From Mediterraneibacter glycyrrhizinilyticus (GTDB taxonomy: Bacteria > Bacillota > Clostridia > Lachnospirales > Lachnospiraceae): DNA of 64,000 nt. Position 1 is the stretch's first letter; every line of letters begins with the position of its first letter. The position numbers and the translations under genes were made by a program. This document shows positions 33,301 through 41,609 of this stretch, in pieces. Where the stretch lies: positions 1 to 64,000 of the forward strand of contig NZ_JACJLR010000010.1 of assembly GCF_016902345.1 (NCBI RefSeq). Direction: 5' to 3'. The notes beneath the pieces were generated by a model. The model searched no databases. It was not told the DNA's origin and saw only the letters and a list, made by a program, of their open reading frames with translations.

Positions 33301-34554
33301 TCATCCTGCCTGCTCCGGGGTATCGTCCGCGATCTCTTCCACAAATGAAAAATCCACTCCATCCTCCGACTGATACAGCGCCTCCGCCAGCTTCCCGTCC
33401 TTCATATAGTCGCCGTCATCTCCCTGTCCAACGACCACATAGAGGATCCCATCTTCTTCATACATCTTTTCCACCGTGTCAAACGGATCAAATCCCAGCC
33501 TCTCTGTGAGCTCTTCCGCTTCCGGGAGCACGATATCCTGAAATGTCTCCCCGCCGTCCAGGGTGACCATCATCTCCTCTCCCTTTGCGTAATATCCCTT
33601 CCCGTCTTTCGTCCAGAAGGAGCAGGTCAGGTTCGTGCAGAATGCATCCGGCAGCGCAATAGAGGTCCAGTTTTCCAGATCTTCCGAATAACAGGTTGCG
33701 TAATAGTCACTTCCCAGAGAACGGTCCACAGCCATCGTCACATAATATCCACTGTCTGTCACAGAAAGAAACGGATTCGCCGCATAACCGCTCTGGCGGA
33801 TCCGGCTCTCCTTCCATGTCTCTCCCCGGTCCATACTGTACAACAGGGAATGTCCTGCCACGAATCCGGTGAACTCCTCTGTGATCACATAGCTGTTGTA
33901 CGGAAGAAGTTCGTTATAAGTGCCGTTTCCCTGACTGCATATTCTTTCATACCCATCCGGGACTTCGACAAAACTCTCCCCGGAGTCATATGTGACATAG
34001 AGCACACCGTCCCGGATATAGTAGGTCATGGGTTCGTCCGTTTTCATCTCAAAATGTTCTGTCTGCGGCTCCTGCCGCTCTTTCTGGAACTCCGGTGTCA
34101 ATATCTGATACTGGACCGGGGTCATCTTATCCGCAATTCGGTATACATCCTCCCCGTCAGTCTCCCAGCTGAGCACCATCTGTCCCGTATAAAGCCTCCG
34201 GGTCTCCGTCTCCATCAGTTCAAGTTCCCGCACGATTCCCCTGGCGCCGACAGGCGTATAAACTTCATAATCGATCTGGATATAGGGTCTGCCCAGATCG
34301 TTCAGAGTCTCCATTCCTGTGATCCTCGCATTGACCACATGATAGTGATACGGCACCACCCATCCGTCGAACTGTTCAAAATATTGGGAAAACCATTTCC
34401 GGGTTATCTCTTCCGGATCACTGCTCTCATTTTCAACGGTGTCTCCGACGATCTGCGGCATCTCATACTCATGCCAGGCATACATCAGGAGCCCGGCCAC
34501 GCCCAAACCGAGGGCAAGGATGACTGCGGCTGCTGTGAGGATGATCTTTTTCAT
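33301..34554 (-). CDS. Membrane-anchored protein with Asp-box (BNR) repeats
   Basis: A 417-residue protein with an N-terminal signal-anchor (MKKIILTAAAVILALGLGVA then LLMYAW) and no lipobox. At least four Asp-box-like repeats are visible in the C-terminal half (YDSGESF, SMDRGETW, LDGGETF, QSEDGVDF), the marker of sialidase-type beta-propellers, here without catalytic residues that I can identify. The ATG at 34554 has AAGGAG 8 nt upstream. Being first in the operon with the two-component system and ABC transporter, it may be an extracellular sensor or binding partner. Function unproven. Confidence 0.8.
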   Translation of the reverse strand: MKKIILTAAAVILALGLGVAGLLMYAWHEYEMPQIVGDTVENESSDPEEITRKWFSQYFEQFDGWVVPYHYHVVNARITGMETLNDLGRPYIQIDYEVYTPVGARGIVRELELMETETRRLYTGQMVLSWETDGEDVYRIADKMTPVQYQILTPEFQKERQEPQTEHFEMKTDEPMTYYIRDGVLYVTYDSGESFVEVPDGYERICSQGNGTYNELLPYNSYVITEEFTGFVAGHSLLYSMDRGETWKESRIRQSGYAANPFLSVTDSGYYVTMAVDRSLGSDYYATCYSEDLENWTSIALPDAFCTNLTCSFWTKDGKGYYAKGEEMMVTLDGGETFQDIVLPEAEELTERLGFDPFDTVEKMYEEDGILYVVVGQGDDGDYMKDGKLAEALYQSEDGVDFSFVEEIADDTPEQAG

Positions 34555-34734
34555 AGACAGCTCCTTTCTTTTAACATTTCTGTACAAAAGAATGACCAGG
34601 GATCTTCCGGGATCCCCGGACCACTGAGATGATTATATCCCTGTCTCTGTTTTTCTGCAACTGCTGCAGATGGCAGGATAACAACAGAAAGTGACAGGCA
34701 GTCCGCGCATTCCGCCGGGCTGCCTGTTCGAAAT

Positions 34735-34787
34735 CTGACATCATTCTGTCCGGCACGCATACGATGTGCCGGACAGAACTATGTCAG
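34735..34787. repeat. Long inverted repeat in a 256-nt intergenic region
   Basis: Arms of 22 nt with only two mismatches, built from CTGACAT plus TTCTGTCCGGCAC on the left and the complement on the right, surround a 9-nt loop. On the + strand it is followed by GGTTTTTC. Both flanking genes are on the minus strand, where no T-run follows. A second hairpin (GACAGGCAG / CTGCCTGTT, about 34698-34733) and a smaller one near 34655-34672 lie next to it. No gene is apparent between 34555 and 34810. Confidence 0.6.
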
Positions 34788-34810
34788 GTTTTTCAATTTT
34801 CCAGAGTCTT

Positions 34811-35278
34811 TCAGCTTAAGCCGGCAGCTCCTGCCGGAATCTCTTTTAACATCTTCAGCGTTCCGTCCATGTTCCTGCTGTGCCAGTTTCCTCCGAGCAT
34901 AGTGGTCCCCAGAAAACCGGAAGTCCTAAGGCTGCTTAGCTCTTTCTGCTGGATAGAAAGAGTGAGCCGATCATCCTTGGTCCTGATCGTCAGATAGTAA
35001 TTTAATCCTTTCTCTTCTATCTCCATCCCCTCTATCTCCGAAAACGGGATCGACAGAGTTACTTCCTTCTTCAGTCCCATCGAAAACACTCCAAAGGGGA
35101 CAAGGACCAGCTCATCCCTGCAGATCTGCAGTACGAAATACTGATGGTCTGCTCCAAAAAATTTTACGATCGCATCACTGAGATTTGCCGGAGCATACGA
35201 AACGATAATGCTTTTATTTTCTATCGGTTCGTAGCCTGCATTCTTGATGACTTCCCATACCGCTGCTTCTTTTGCCAT
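34811..35278 (-). CDS. Uncharacterised protein, possibly PH-like
   Basis: A 155-residue soluble protein without signal peptide. The middle (about 45-115) alternates short beta strands (YFVLQICRDELVLVPFG, then VTLSIPFSEIEGMEIEEKG and NYYLTIRTKDDRLTLSIQ) followed by a helix, resembling bacterial pleckstrin-homology-type domains. I do not recognise a named family. The ATG at 35278 has GGAGG 9 nt upstream. Adjacent genes give no clear role. Confidence 0.65.
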   Translation of the reverse strand: MAKEAAVWEVIKNAGYEPIENKSIIVSYAPANLSDAIVKFFGADHQYFVLQICRDELVLVPFGVFSMGLKKEVTLSIPFSEIEGMEIEEKGLNYYLTIRTKDDRLTLSIQQKELSSLRTSGFLGTTMLGGNWHSRNMDGTLKMLKEIPAGAAGLS

Positions 35279-35394
35279 GTCAATTATCCTCCGCTTTTCC
35301 GCCGGATCCCGCCCTCGAAGCAGATCTTATGATCTCCCGGAAGGACCCCGGCTTTTACAGTTTACTCCTGTATTATGGCGCATTTAGCTGCGCT

Positions 35395-35533
35395 GCGGAG
35401 GATTTCTGCCTGAAACGGCATGATCCGTGCCTGAATGGATATGCAGGATATGTACCCGGAACAGATCTGATCCTGAACGCCATGTTCCATGTCCGGAACG
35501 GATCTGCGTCTGAACGGATCTACGTCTGAAGGT
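35395..35533. repeat. Five degenerate 16-nt repeats in intergenic DNA
   Basis: Copies resembling GGATCTGYGYCTGAACG start near 35399, 35420, 35462, 35499 and 35515; the last two are directly in tandem and differ at two to three positions. They lie between two minus-strand genes (35279-35519) and run into the end of the next. No gene is supported here. Confidence 0.5.
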
Positions 35534-35720
35534 CCAGATCCAGCAGCCGCACCAGGTCATTTTTTACTTTGCGGGAAAAGAGACACTCTTCCCCGTTTGT
35601 AAAGACGACTTTCTTGTCCCTGATATCCAGTTCCCGGATGTGGCGCACCGTGTCCATAAACTTTACCGTAAAAAACTGCCCGGTCAGGCCAGCCTGTGTA
35701 CTTCGAGCCAATCCATCCAT
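35520..35720 (-). CDS. Small uncharacterised open frame after the YhgE gene
   Basis: Up to 66 residues, overlapping the end of the YhgE/Pip gene by 37 nt in another frame. The part from the Met at 35657 (MDTVRHIRELDIRDKKVVFT then NGEECLFSRKVKNDLVRLLD) has balanced, protein-like composition and could be a domain end, reminiscent of a LytTR-type tail. The ribosome binding site is weak. It may be a small gene or a remnant. Confidence 0.35.
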   Translation of the reverse strand: MDGLARSTQAGLTGQFFTVKFMDTVRHIRELDIRDKKVVFTNGEECLFSRKVKNDLVRLLDLDLQT

Positions 35721-38353
35721 GTACTCTTCCCATTCTCTATCTTTTTTGCCCTCACCTGAAACTCCAGGATTGTGAGCAGAGTAAAGATCAGGAAAAGTAT
35801 CACAAGAAAGGCAAGACAGCTGTCTATATTCTCTCCTCCGCTGATAGTGCTGCGAAAGGCGGTCACTGTATAGGTGAACGGTACCCAGCCGTGAAGATAA
35901 GGGACAAAATCCCCTGAGAGTTCAAGCGGATATGTGCCCACAGATCCTGCGAGCTGTATCACCATGAATACAAGCATCAAGAAACTTCCCACACGTCCCA
36001 GCAGACTGGTAAAGAAATACATAACAGACATAAATGCCAGGGATGCAGCGCACGCTGTCAGTATTGTCATCCCCATCCTTTCCGGAGTAAATCCGTCAAA
36101 TATGTGCAGCGCTACGACCATGACTACTGCCTGAAGCAACGCGGTCGGATAGAGAACGGACGCTTTACTCATCCACCATTCTGCCCCGGATCTCAGTTTT
36201 CCGGAATACTCTGTAAGAGGATACATCAGACTGAACGCAATGCATCCCACCCAAAGTCCCACAGACATCATATATGGAGCCATGGCATGTCCGTTGTCCG
36301 GCACATCTGTGATCTGCGTCTCTTCAGTCTGAACAGGAGCTGCAAACATTTCTGCTGCGCTCTGTGCTGTATTTGTCTTCTTGATCTCATCCGTTCCTTT
36401 TTTCAACTCTTCTGATAACGTTTTTGCTCCCTCATCCACCTGCTCCAATCCCTCTCCAAGTTCACCGCTTCCCTCGGAAAGCTGTTGCGCGCCGTTATAG
36501 AGCTGGTGTGCTCCTGATGTCAGCTGCGCTGCGCCATCAAGCAGTTCACTGCTCTTTTCCGTCAACTGACAGGAGCCTGATAAAAGGGAAGCCGTTCCGT
36601 TTTTCAGAGTTTCAGTTCCCTCCTTCAGTCTGCCGATCCCCCCTGCAAGCTGTGGGATCTGCCCAGCCAGGCTTTGCATTCCTTTTTCAATCTGTTCATT
36701 TCCCGATGTCAGAACAGTCAGCCCGCTGTTGAGAGAAGACGCCCCCTGGCTTAAAACAGAAGTCCCACGTTCTTTTAGTTCCTCTGCCCCCAAAGCGGCT
36801 CCTGAAATCCCCGCCGCCAGTTCAGGCGCTTTTTCTGTAAGTGACTGTGTTCCATTTTTCAGTTCTGTGATTCCGCCGCTGAGAGTGTCCATTCCTTCTG
36901 AGAGAGATTCTGCTCCTGACAGTACCGCAGGAATCTGGTCTGCAAGACTGCCGCTTCCATTTGCCGCCTCATCTACACCGGCGGTATATCCAGAAACACT
37001 GTCCTCATACGTCTGCATCTGTTCCTGGAGTGCCTGAAGCTGGGACTGCAGTTCTGTCAATCCGCCTTGGAGTTCCTCCTGCCCTTCGATCCAGCTTTCC
37101 TCCGGCGTTCCTTCTTCTTCGCCCGTACCGGTATGCATCTGAAGTTCTCCTGTCTGCAAAGCGAGCCTGCCTGCCAGATCAGACAGTGAAGCCAGCGAGG
37201 ACGAAATATCCGCTGAGCCGTCCCTGAGAGACTGAGACTGTCCACTCAGCTCATTGAGCCCTATGCTCAGTGTATCTGCCCCGCTCTGCAGATTTGAGAT
37301 CCCTTCTTCCAGCGAACGGACCCCTCCGGTGAGTTCGCCTGCACCGTCAGACAGAGCCGCTGCACCGTCGTTCAGCGCAGCAGCCGAATCAGGCAGGACA
37401 GACGCCGCCTCATTCAACTGTGAAAGTCCGTCGCGAAGCACGCTCATATTTTCATCCACTTCTGCCGCCCCGCCTGCAAGTTCTGAACCGCCCTCAGACG
37501 CAGCATACAATCCATCCTGCAGTTTTGATGCTCCACGGTTCAGCCCGTTCACTCCTTCTGTCAGTTCCGGTATTTTTTCTGTGATCTGTCCCATTCCTTC
37601 CTTTAACTGTCCGCTTCCCTCATCCAGCGCTCTGGCACCATCTGACAGTGAAGCCGCCCCCTCCGTATATTGTTTCAGGCCCTTTTCAAACCTGCTGCTT
37701 CCGTCAGAAAAGGTCAATGTACTATCTGCCAGAAGATGCAGGTTTTCTGTGACAGCTCCATTGCCGGATTTGATCTGATCCACTCCGTCTTTTATCCTGC
37801 CGGAACCTTCGGACGCCTTCTGCATTCCCTCACCGGTCTCTTTGATCTTCTCAAACATAACCTCCGCATAAGTTCTGGTCACTTCCTCACGCACCGTATT
37901 CTCCAGTTCTTTCATTGCGCTTTCACTCATCTTGGATGCGATATAGTTTGTACCCGGATTCGTCTGAAAATCAATCTGCATCTTTTCCGGTTTCTCTTCA
38001 GTCACCGTGGCTGCAGATGATGAAAAATCCTCCGGTATTGTTATGACCATATAGTATGTTCCGTCTTTTAGCCCCTGTCTGGCTTTGTCAGCTTCCGGAA
38101 AGCGGAAATCCAGAGCGTCATTCGTCATCAGTTTCTCTTCCATCTCCCGTCCCACTGCCAGTTCTCTCCCGCCATATATCACCGGAACATCCCTGTTCAC
38201 TACCGCGACCGGCAGTTTTCCCAGATTCCCGTATGGATCCCACATAGATCCCAGAAACAGTGTCGTATAAATAGTCGGGATCACTATGATCGCTATAGTA
38301 ACGATCAGGAGTATCCTGTTTTTTAAGAGTCCTTTCCACTCCTGCCTTAACAT
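35684..38353 (-). CDS. YhgE/Pip domain membrane protein
   Basis: An 889-residue protein with one N-terminal transmembrane helix (about 13-34), the conserved YhgE start (LPVAVVNRDVP, MVITIPEDFS), a ~480-residue extracellular region made of repeated short units of the type LxxGxxxLxxGAxxL that should form long helical bundles, and about five C-terminal transmembrane helices. The family includes phage-infection proteins and proteins linked to type VII secretion and ABC-2 exporters. Start ATG 38353. Two inverted repeats upstream suggest a TetR-type repressor, but none is encoded next to it in the window. Confidence 0.9.
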   Translation of the reverse strand: MLRQEWKGLLKNRILLIVTIAIIVIPTIYTTLFLGSMWDPYGNLGKLPVAVVNRDVPVIYGGRELAVGREMEEKLMTNDALDFRFPEADKARQGLKDGTYYMVITIPEDFSSSAATVTEEKPEKMQIDFQTNPGTNYIASKMSESAMKELENTVREEVTRTYAEVMFEKIKETGEGMQKASEGSGRIKDGVDQIKSGNGAVTENLHLLADSTLTFSDGSSRFEKGLKQYTEGAASLSDGARALDEGSGQLKEGMGQITEKIPELTEGVNGLNRGASKLQDGLYAASEGGSELAGGAAEVDENMSVLRDGLSQLNEAASVLPDSAAALNDGAAALSDGAGELTGGVRSLEEGISNLQSGADTLSIGLNELSGQSQSLRDGSADISSSLASLSDLAGRLALQTGELQMHTGTGEEEGTPEESWIEGQEELQGGLTELQSQLQALQEQMQTYEDSVSGYTAGVDEAANGSGSLADQIPAVLSGAESLSEGMDTLSGGITELKNGTQSLTEKAPELAAGISGAALGAEELKERGTSVLSQGASSLNSGLTVLTSGNEQIEKGMQSLAGQIPQLAGGIGRLKEGTETLKNGTASLLSGSCQLTEKSSELLDGAAQLTSGAHQLYNGAQQLSEGSGELGEGLEQVDEGAKTLSEELKKGTDEIKKTNTAQSAAEMFAAPVQTEETQITDVPDNGHAMAPYMMSVGLWVGCIAFSLMYPLTEYSGKLRSGAEWWMSKASVLYPTALLQAVVMVVALHIFDGFTPERMGMTILTACAASLAFMSVMYFFTSLLGRVGSFLMLVFMVIQLAGSVGTYPLELSGDFVPYLHGWVPFTYTVTAFRSTISGGENIDSCLAFLVILFLIFTLLTILEFQVRAKKIENGKSTWMDWLEVHRLA

Positions 38354-38379
38354 ATCATTCAGTCTCCTCTCGCATTCAA

Positions 38380-38432
38380 CAATAGACTTATAGTCTATTG
38401 TTAGATATTATGTTGTTTATTTGAACATAATA
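38380..38432. promoter_or_regulatory. Two inverted repeats upstream of the YhgE gene
   Basis: Site A: perfect 9-bp arms CAATAGACT (38380-38388) and AGTCTATTG (38392-38400). Site B: perfect 9-bp arms TATTATGTT (38406-38414) and AACATAATA (38424-38432). Site A resembles operators of TetR repressors that often control this protein family. Confidence 0.6.
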
Positions 38433-38592
38433 AATTATAAGAGACTGATGAAAAAATGCAACCATTAATTATTCTTCATTTTATTGTTTAATAGATAATT
38501 ATTTAGAATTTGTCTATCATTTATTCTTTTAAGAAAAGAACAGGCGATATCATGTTTCGCCTGCTCTATCAGATATAAAATCCCTAAATTAT

Positions 38593-38630
38593 GATAAAAG
38601 CCGAGTCCCTCTTTGCAGGGTTCCCGGCTT
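38593..38630 (-). terminator. Terminator of leuS
   Basis: Hairpin arms AAGCCGAGTCCCT and AGGGTTCCCGGCTT; on the minus strand it is followed by TTTTATC, 9 nt past the leuS stop. Confidence 0.7.
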
Positions 38631-38638
38631 GTACCATC

Positions 38639-41071
38639 TTATTTCATCACAATATTAATGATCTTCTTCGGAACATAGATCTCCTTGATCACATTCCCTG
38701 TCAGCTTGTCAGCAATCGCCTCTTTTCCTGCCGCGATCGCATCCTCTTTGGAGATATCCGCAGAGATGCTGATGACCGCTTTCGTCTTACCGTTGATCTG
38801 AACCGGGATCTCGATCTCGTCGTCCTTCATCTGGCTCTCATCGTAGGCCGGCCATCCTGCCTTGAAGACAATCTCTGTATGTCCTAACTGCTCCCACATC
38901 TCCTCTGCAAAATGCGGTGCAAACGGGGAGAGCAGCACTGCGATGGTCTCCAGAGTCTCTTTATCAATCCCGCCCTCTTTCTTCGCAACTTCAATGAACT
39001 TGTTATTGTACTCCATAAATCCGGAGATAACCGTGTTCAGGCTGAAGCTCTCAAGACGGGTCGTGATATCGTATACCATTCTGTGACGAAGCTTGATCAT
39101 CTCTTTTGTCGCTTTTACGTCCTTCTCCGTACTTTCCATGAGCAGGTTCCAGAGACGTTTCAGGAAACGGTTGACGCCGTCGATCCCGCGGTCATCCCAC
39201 TCTGCATCCAGCTCCGGCGGTCCGACGAAGAGCTCGTACATTCTCAGAGAATCGCATCCGTAATCACGGACAAGGTCATCCGGAGAAACCACATTTCCTT
39301 TGGACTTACTCATCTTGATCCCGTTCTTTCCGGTGATCATTCCCTGGTTGAACAGCTTGTGGAACGGCTCGTCAAAGTCGATCACTCCGATGTCGTACAG
39401 GAACTTTGTATAGAATCTGGAGTACAGCAGATGGAGAACCGCATGCTCCACGCCGCCGATATACATATCTACCGGAAGCATCTCGTCTGCCTTCTCTCTG
39501 GATACCAGTTCTTTGTCATTGTGATTGTCAACATAGCGAAGGAAATACCAGGAGGATCCTGCCCACTGAGGCATGGTGTTGGTCTCTCGCTTCGCCGGTT
39601 TTCCGCAGACCGGACACGTGCAGTTTACCCACTCATCGATCGCCGCGAGCGGTGACTCTCCCGTTCCTGTAGGCTCGTAGGATTCTACATCCGGGAGCGT
39701 GAGCGGAAGTTCTTCCTCCGGCACCGGCACACATCCGCAGTCCGGGCAGTGTACGATCGGGATTGGCTCACCCCAGTAGCGCTGACGGGAGAATACCCAG
39801 TCACGGAGTTTATAATTTACAGTCGCACGTCCGATGCCCCTCTTCTCGATGATATGCGGAGCCTCTTTTTTGAGGACTGCTGACTCCATGCCGTTCCACT
39901 CACCGGAATTGATCATGGTTCCCGCCGCCTCTGTGTAGGCTTCCGTCATGTTCTCGATCTCTTTCCCGTCCTTGGCGATGACCTGAACGATCGGAATGTT
40001 GAATTTCTTCGCGAACTCAAAGTCACGGTCATCGTGAGCCGGAACACACATGATAGCTCCTGTACCATAATCAGCCAGTACATAATCTGACAGCCAGATG
40101 GGAGTCTTCGCCCCATTCAGCGGATTGACCGCATAACTTCCTGTGAACACACCGGTCTTTTCCTTGTCCTGCATACGGTCCACGTTGGACTTCATGGAAG
40201 CCTCGTAGATGTATTTCTCCACAGCGTCCTTTGTCTCAGGAGTCGCCAGGGATTTTGCAAGCTCATGCTCCGGTGCGAGCACCATGAAGGTCGCTCCATA
40301 GAGTGTATCCGGCCTTGTCGTATAGACTGTGATCTTCTCGTCTCTTCCTTCTACCGGGAAATCAACCTCTGCGCCATAAGATTTTCCGATCCAGTCTGTC
40401 TGCATCTTCTTAACCTTCTCCGGCCAGTCCAGCTTGTCCAGGTCGTTTAACAGACGGTCTGCATACTTCGTGATGCGGAGCATCCACTGGCGCAGGTTTT
40501 TCTTTGTCACTTCAGCACCGCAGCGCTCGCATTTACCGTTCACGACTTCCTCGTTCGCCAGACCTGTCTTACAGGACGGACACCAGTTGATCGGGAACTC
40601 TTTCTCGTAAGCAAGCCCCTCCTTGAACATTTTCACAAAGATCCACTGTGTCCATTTATAGAAATTCGGATCCGTAGTATTCACTTCCATATCCCAGTCA
40701 TAGAGCGCTGCGATATCATTGATCTGTTTCTTGATGTTTGCCACGTTCTGAGCTGTGGATTTTGCGGGATGGACTCCCATTTTAATGGCATAGTTTTCCG
40801 CCGGGAGACCGAAAGCGTCCCATCCCATCGGATGGATGATATAGTATCCCTGCTGCAGTTTGTAACGGCTCCAGACATCGGAGATCACATACCCTCTCCA
40901 GTGTCCTACATGGAGTCCGTTTCCTGACGGATACGGGAACATATCCAGGCAGTAATATTTCGGTTTCTTCTTTCCGTTGTCATCCACCTTTGGATTGACC
41001 GGATTCTCCGCCCATTTCTCACGCCATTTTTTCTCGATGGCTCTGTGGTTGTACACAATCTTTGTACCCAT
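38639..41071 (-). CDS. leuS: Leucyl-tRNA synthetase
   Basis: An 810-residue class I synthetase that charges tRNA-Leu. The ATP-binding HIGH-type motif is HVGH (about residues 54-57, in YPSGNGLHVGHWRGY), and KMSKS is present as GIKMSKSKGNVVSPDD. The zinc-domain cysteines (CPSCKTGLANEEVVNGKCERC; CPDCGC; CTCPVCG), the CP1 editing domain with the TTRPDT motif and the C-terminal anticodon region are all present. Full bacterial length. Expression is controlled by the upstream T-box. Confidence 0.97.
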   Translation of the reverse strand: MGTKIVYNHRAIEKKWREKWAENPVNPKVDDNGKKKPKYYCLDMFPYPSGNGLHVGHWRGYVISDVWSRYKLQQGYYIIHPMGWDAFGLPAENYAIKMGVHPAKSTAQNVANIKKQINDIAALYDWDMEVNTTDPNFYKWTQWIFVKMFKEGLAYEKEFPINWCPSCKTGLANEEVVNGKCERCGAEVTKKNLRQWMLRITKYADRLLNDLDKLDWPEKVKKMQTDWIGKSYGAEVDFPVEGRDEKITVYTTRPDTLYGATFMVLAPEHELAKSLATPETKDAVEKYIYEASMKSNVDRMQDKEKTGVFTGSYAVNPLNGAKTPIWLSDYVLADYGTGAIMCVPAHDDRDFEFAKKFNIPIVQVIAKDGKEIENMTEAYTEAAGTMINSGEWNGMESAVLKKEAPHIIEKRGIGRATVNYKLRDWVFSRQRYWGEPIPIVHCPDCGCVPVPEEELPLTLPDVESYEPTGTGESPLAAIDEWVNCTCPVCGKPAKRETNTMPQWAGSSWYFLRYVDNHNDKELVSREKADEMLPVDMYIGGVEHAVLHLLYSRFYTKFLYDIGVIDFDEPFHKLFNQGMITGKNGIKMSKSKGNVVSPDDLVRDYGCDSLRMYELFVGPPELDAEWDDRGIDGVNRFLKRLWNLLMESTEKDVKATKEMIKLRHRMVYDITTRLESFSLNTVISGFMEYNNKFIEVAKKEGGIDKETLETIAVLLSPFAPHFAEEMWEQLGHTEIVFKAGWPAYDESQMKDDEIEIPVQINGKTKAVISISADISKEDAIAAGKEAIADKLTGNVIKEIYVPKKIINIVMK

Positions 41072-41157
41072 TTGATGATTTCCTCACTTTCATTACTTAG
41101 CAGTTTACCATGCGCTGCCCATCTGCTTCCTTCTCAAAGGATTCCCGGCATGTGCAT

Positions 41158-41202
41158 AAAAAAAGCCTTTTCACTCTGAAAATTCAAGAGACGAAAAGGC
41201 TT
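41158..41202 (-). terminator. T-box regulated terminator before leuS
   Basis: Stem AAGCCTTTTC/GAAAAGGCTT followed by a run of seven T on the minus strand. It forms when tRNA-Leu is charged and aborts leuS transcription. Confidence 0.85.
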
Positions 41203-41480
41203 GATTCCGTGGTACCACTCTTATTCATCCGTCCCTTCCGCCATTCGTACCGGCGGATATCCCGCTGTCCCACCGCGGCATGAACAGATGCACTCATTCA
41301 TTCTGTAACGGGAATTCCCGCTCCTGCCTACTTCCCTGCCGCCTTCCGGCAGCTTTTTGTTTCAGCAGAAGGACTCCAAGATCAGTTCAGAGTTTGCGCT
41401 GCTGCCTTGCACCTCCCGGCAGTTCTCTGAAAACGGTACGCTCCTACTACTTCTCTTCCTCGTCTTTGCAATATACTCAT
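41158..41480 (-). promoter_or_regulatory. T-box leader of leuS
   Basis: The minus-strand leader contains the T-box sequence GAGTGGTACCACGGAAT (41204-41220), which pairs with the uncharged tRNA acceptor end and forms the antiterminator, directly followed by the terminator. The upstream part has the purine-rich and GGTGCAAGGCAG elements of stem I. A CTT triplet in GATCTTGGAG fits a leucine specifier, but I could not fold the loop to confirm it. Confidence 0.88.
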
Positions 41481-41482
41481 TT

Positions 41483-41511
41483 ATTATATGAAGCGGATTA
41501 AAATTAGTCAA
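41483..41511 (-). promoter_or_regulatory. Sigma-A promoter of leuS
   Basis: Minus-strand -35 TTGACT (41506-41511) and consensus -10 TATAAT (41483-41488), 17 nt apart, just before the T-box leader. Confidence 0.8.
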
Positions 41512-41609
41512 GGAATTTTTAATTTTTTGCAACCAAAGTCTTGTCTCTGCTGTCTAACCAGTGTAAATATTTATCAGATACATTGAAGGAAAGTTTCTCC
41601 CTTTTTCGT

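Noticed and set aside
35684-38353. Repetitive YhgE coding region as a tandem DNA repeat or CRISPR-like array
   Set aside because: The repetition is at protein level (leucine/glycine units) and degenerate; no regular direct repeats with spacers are present.
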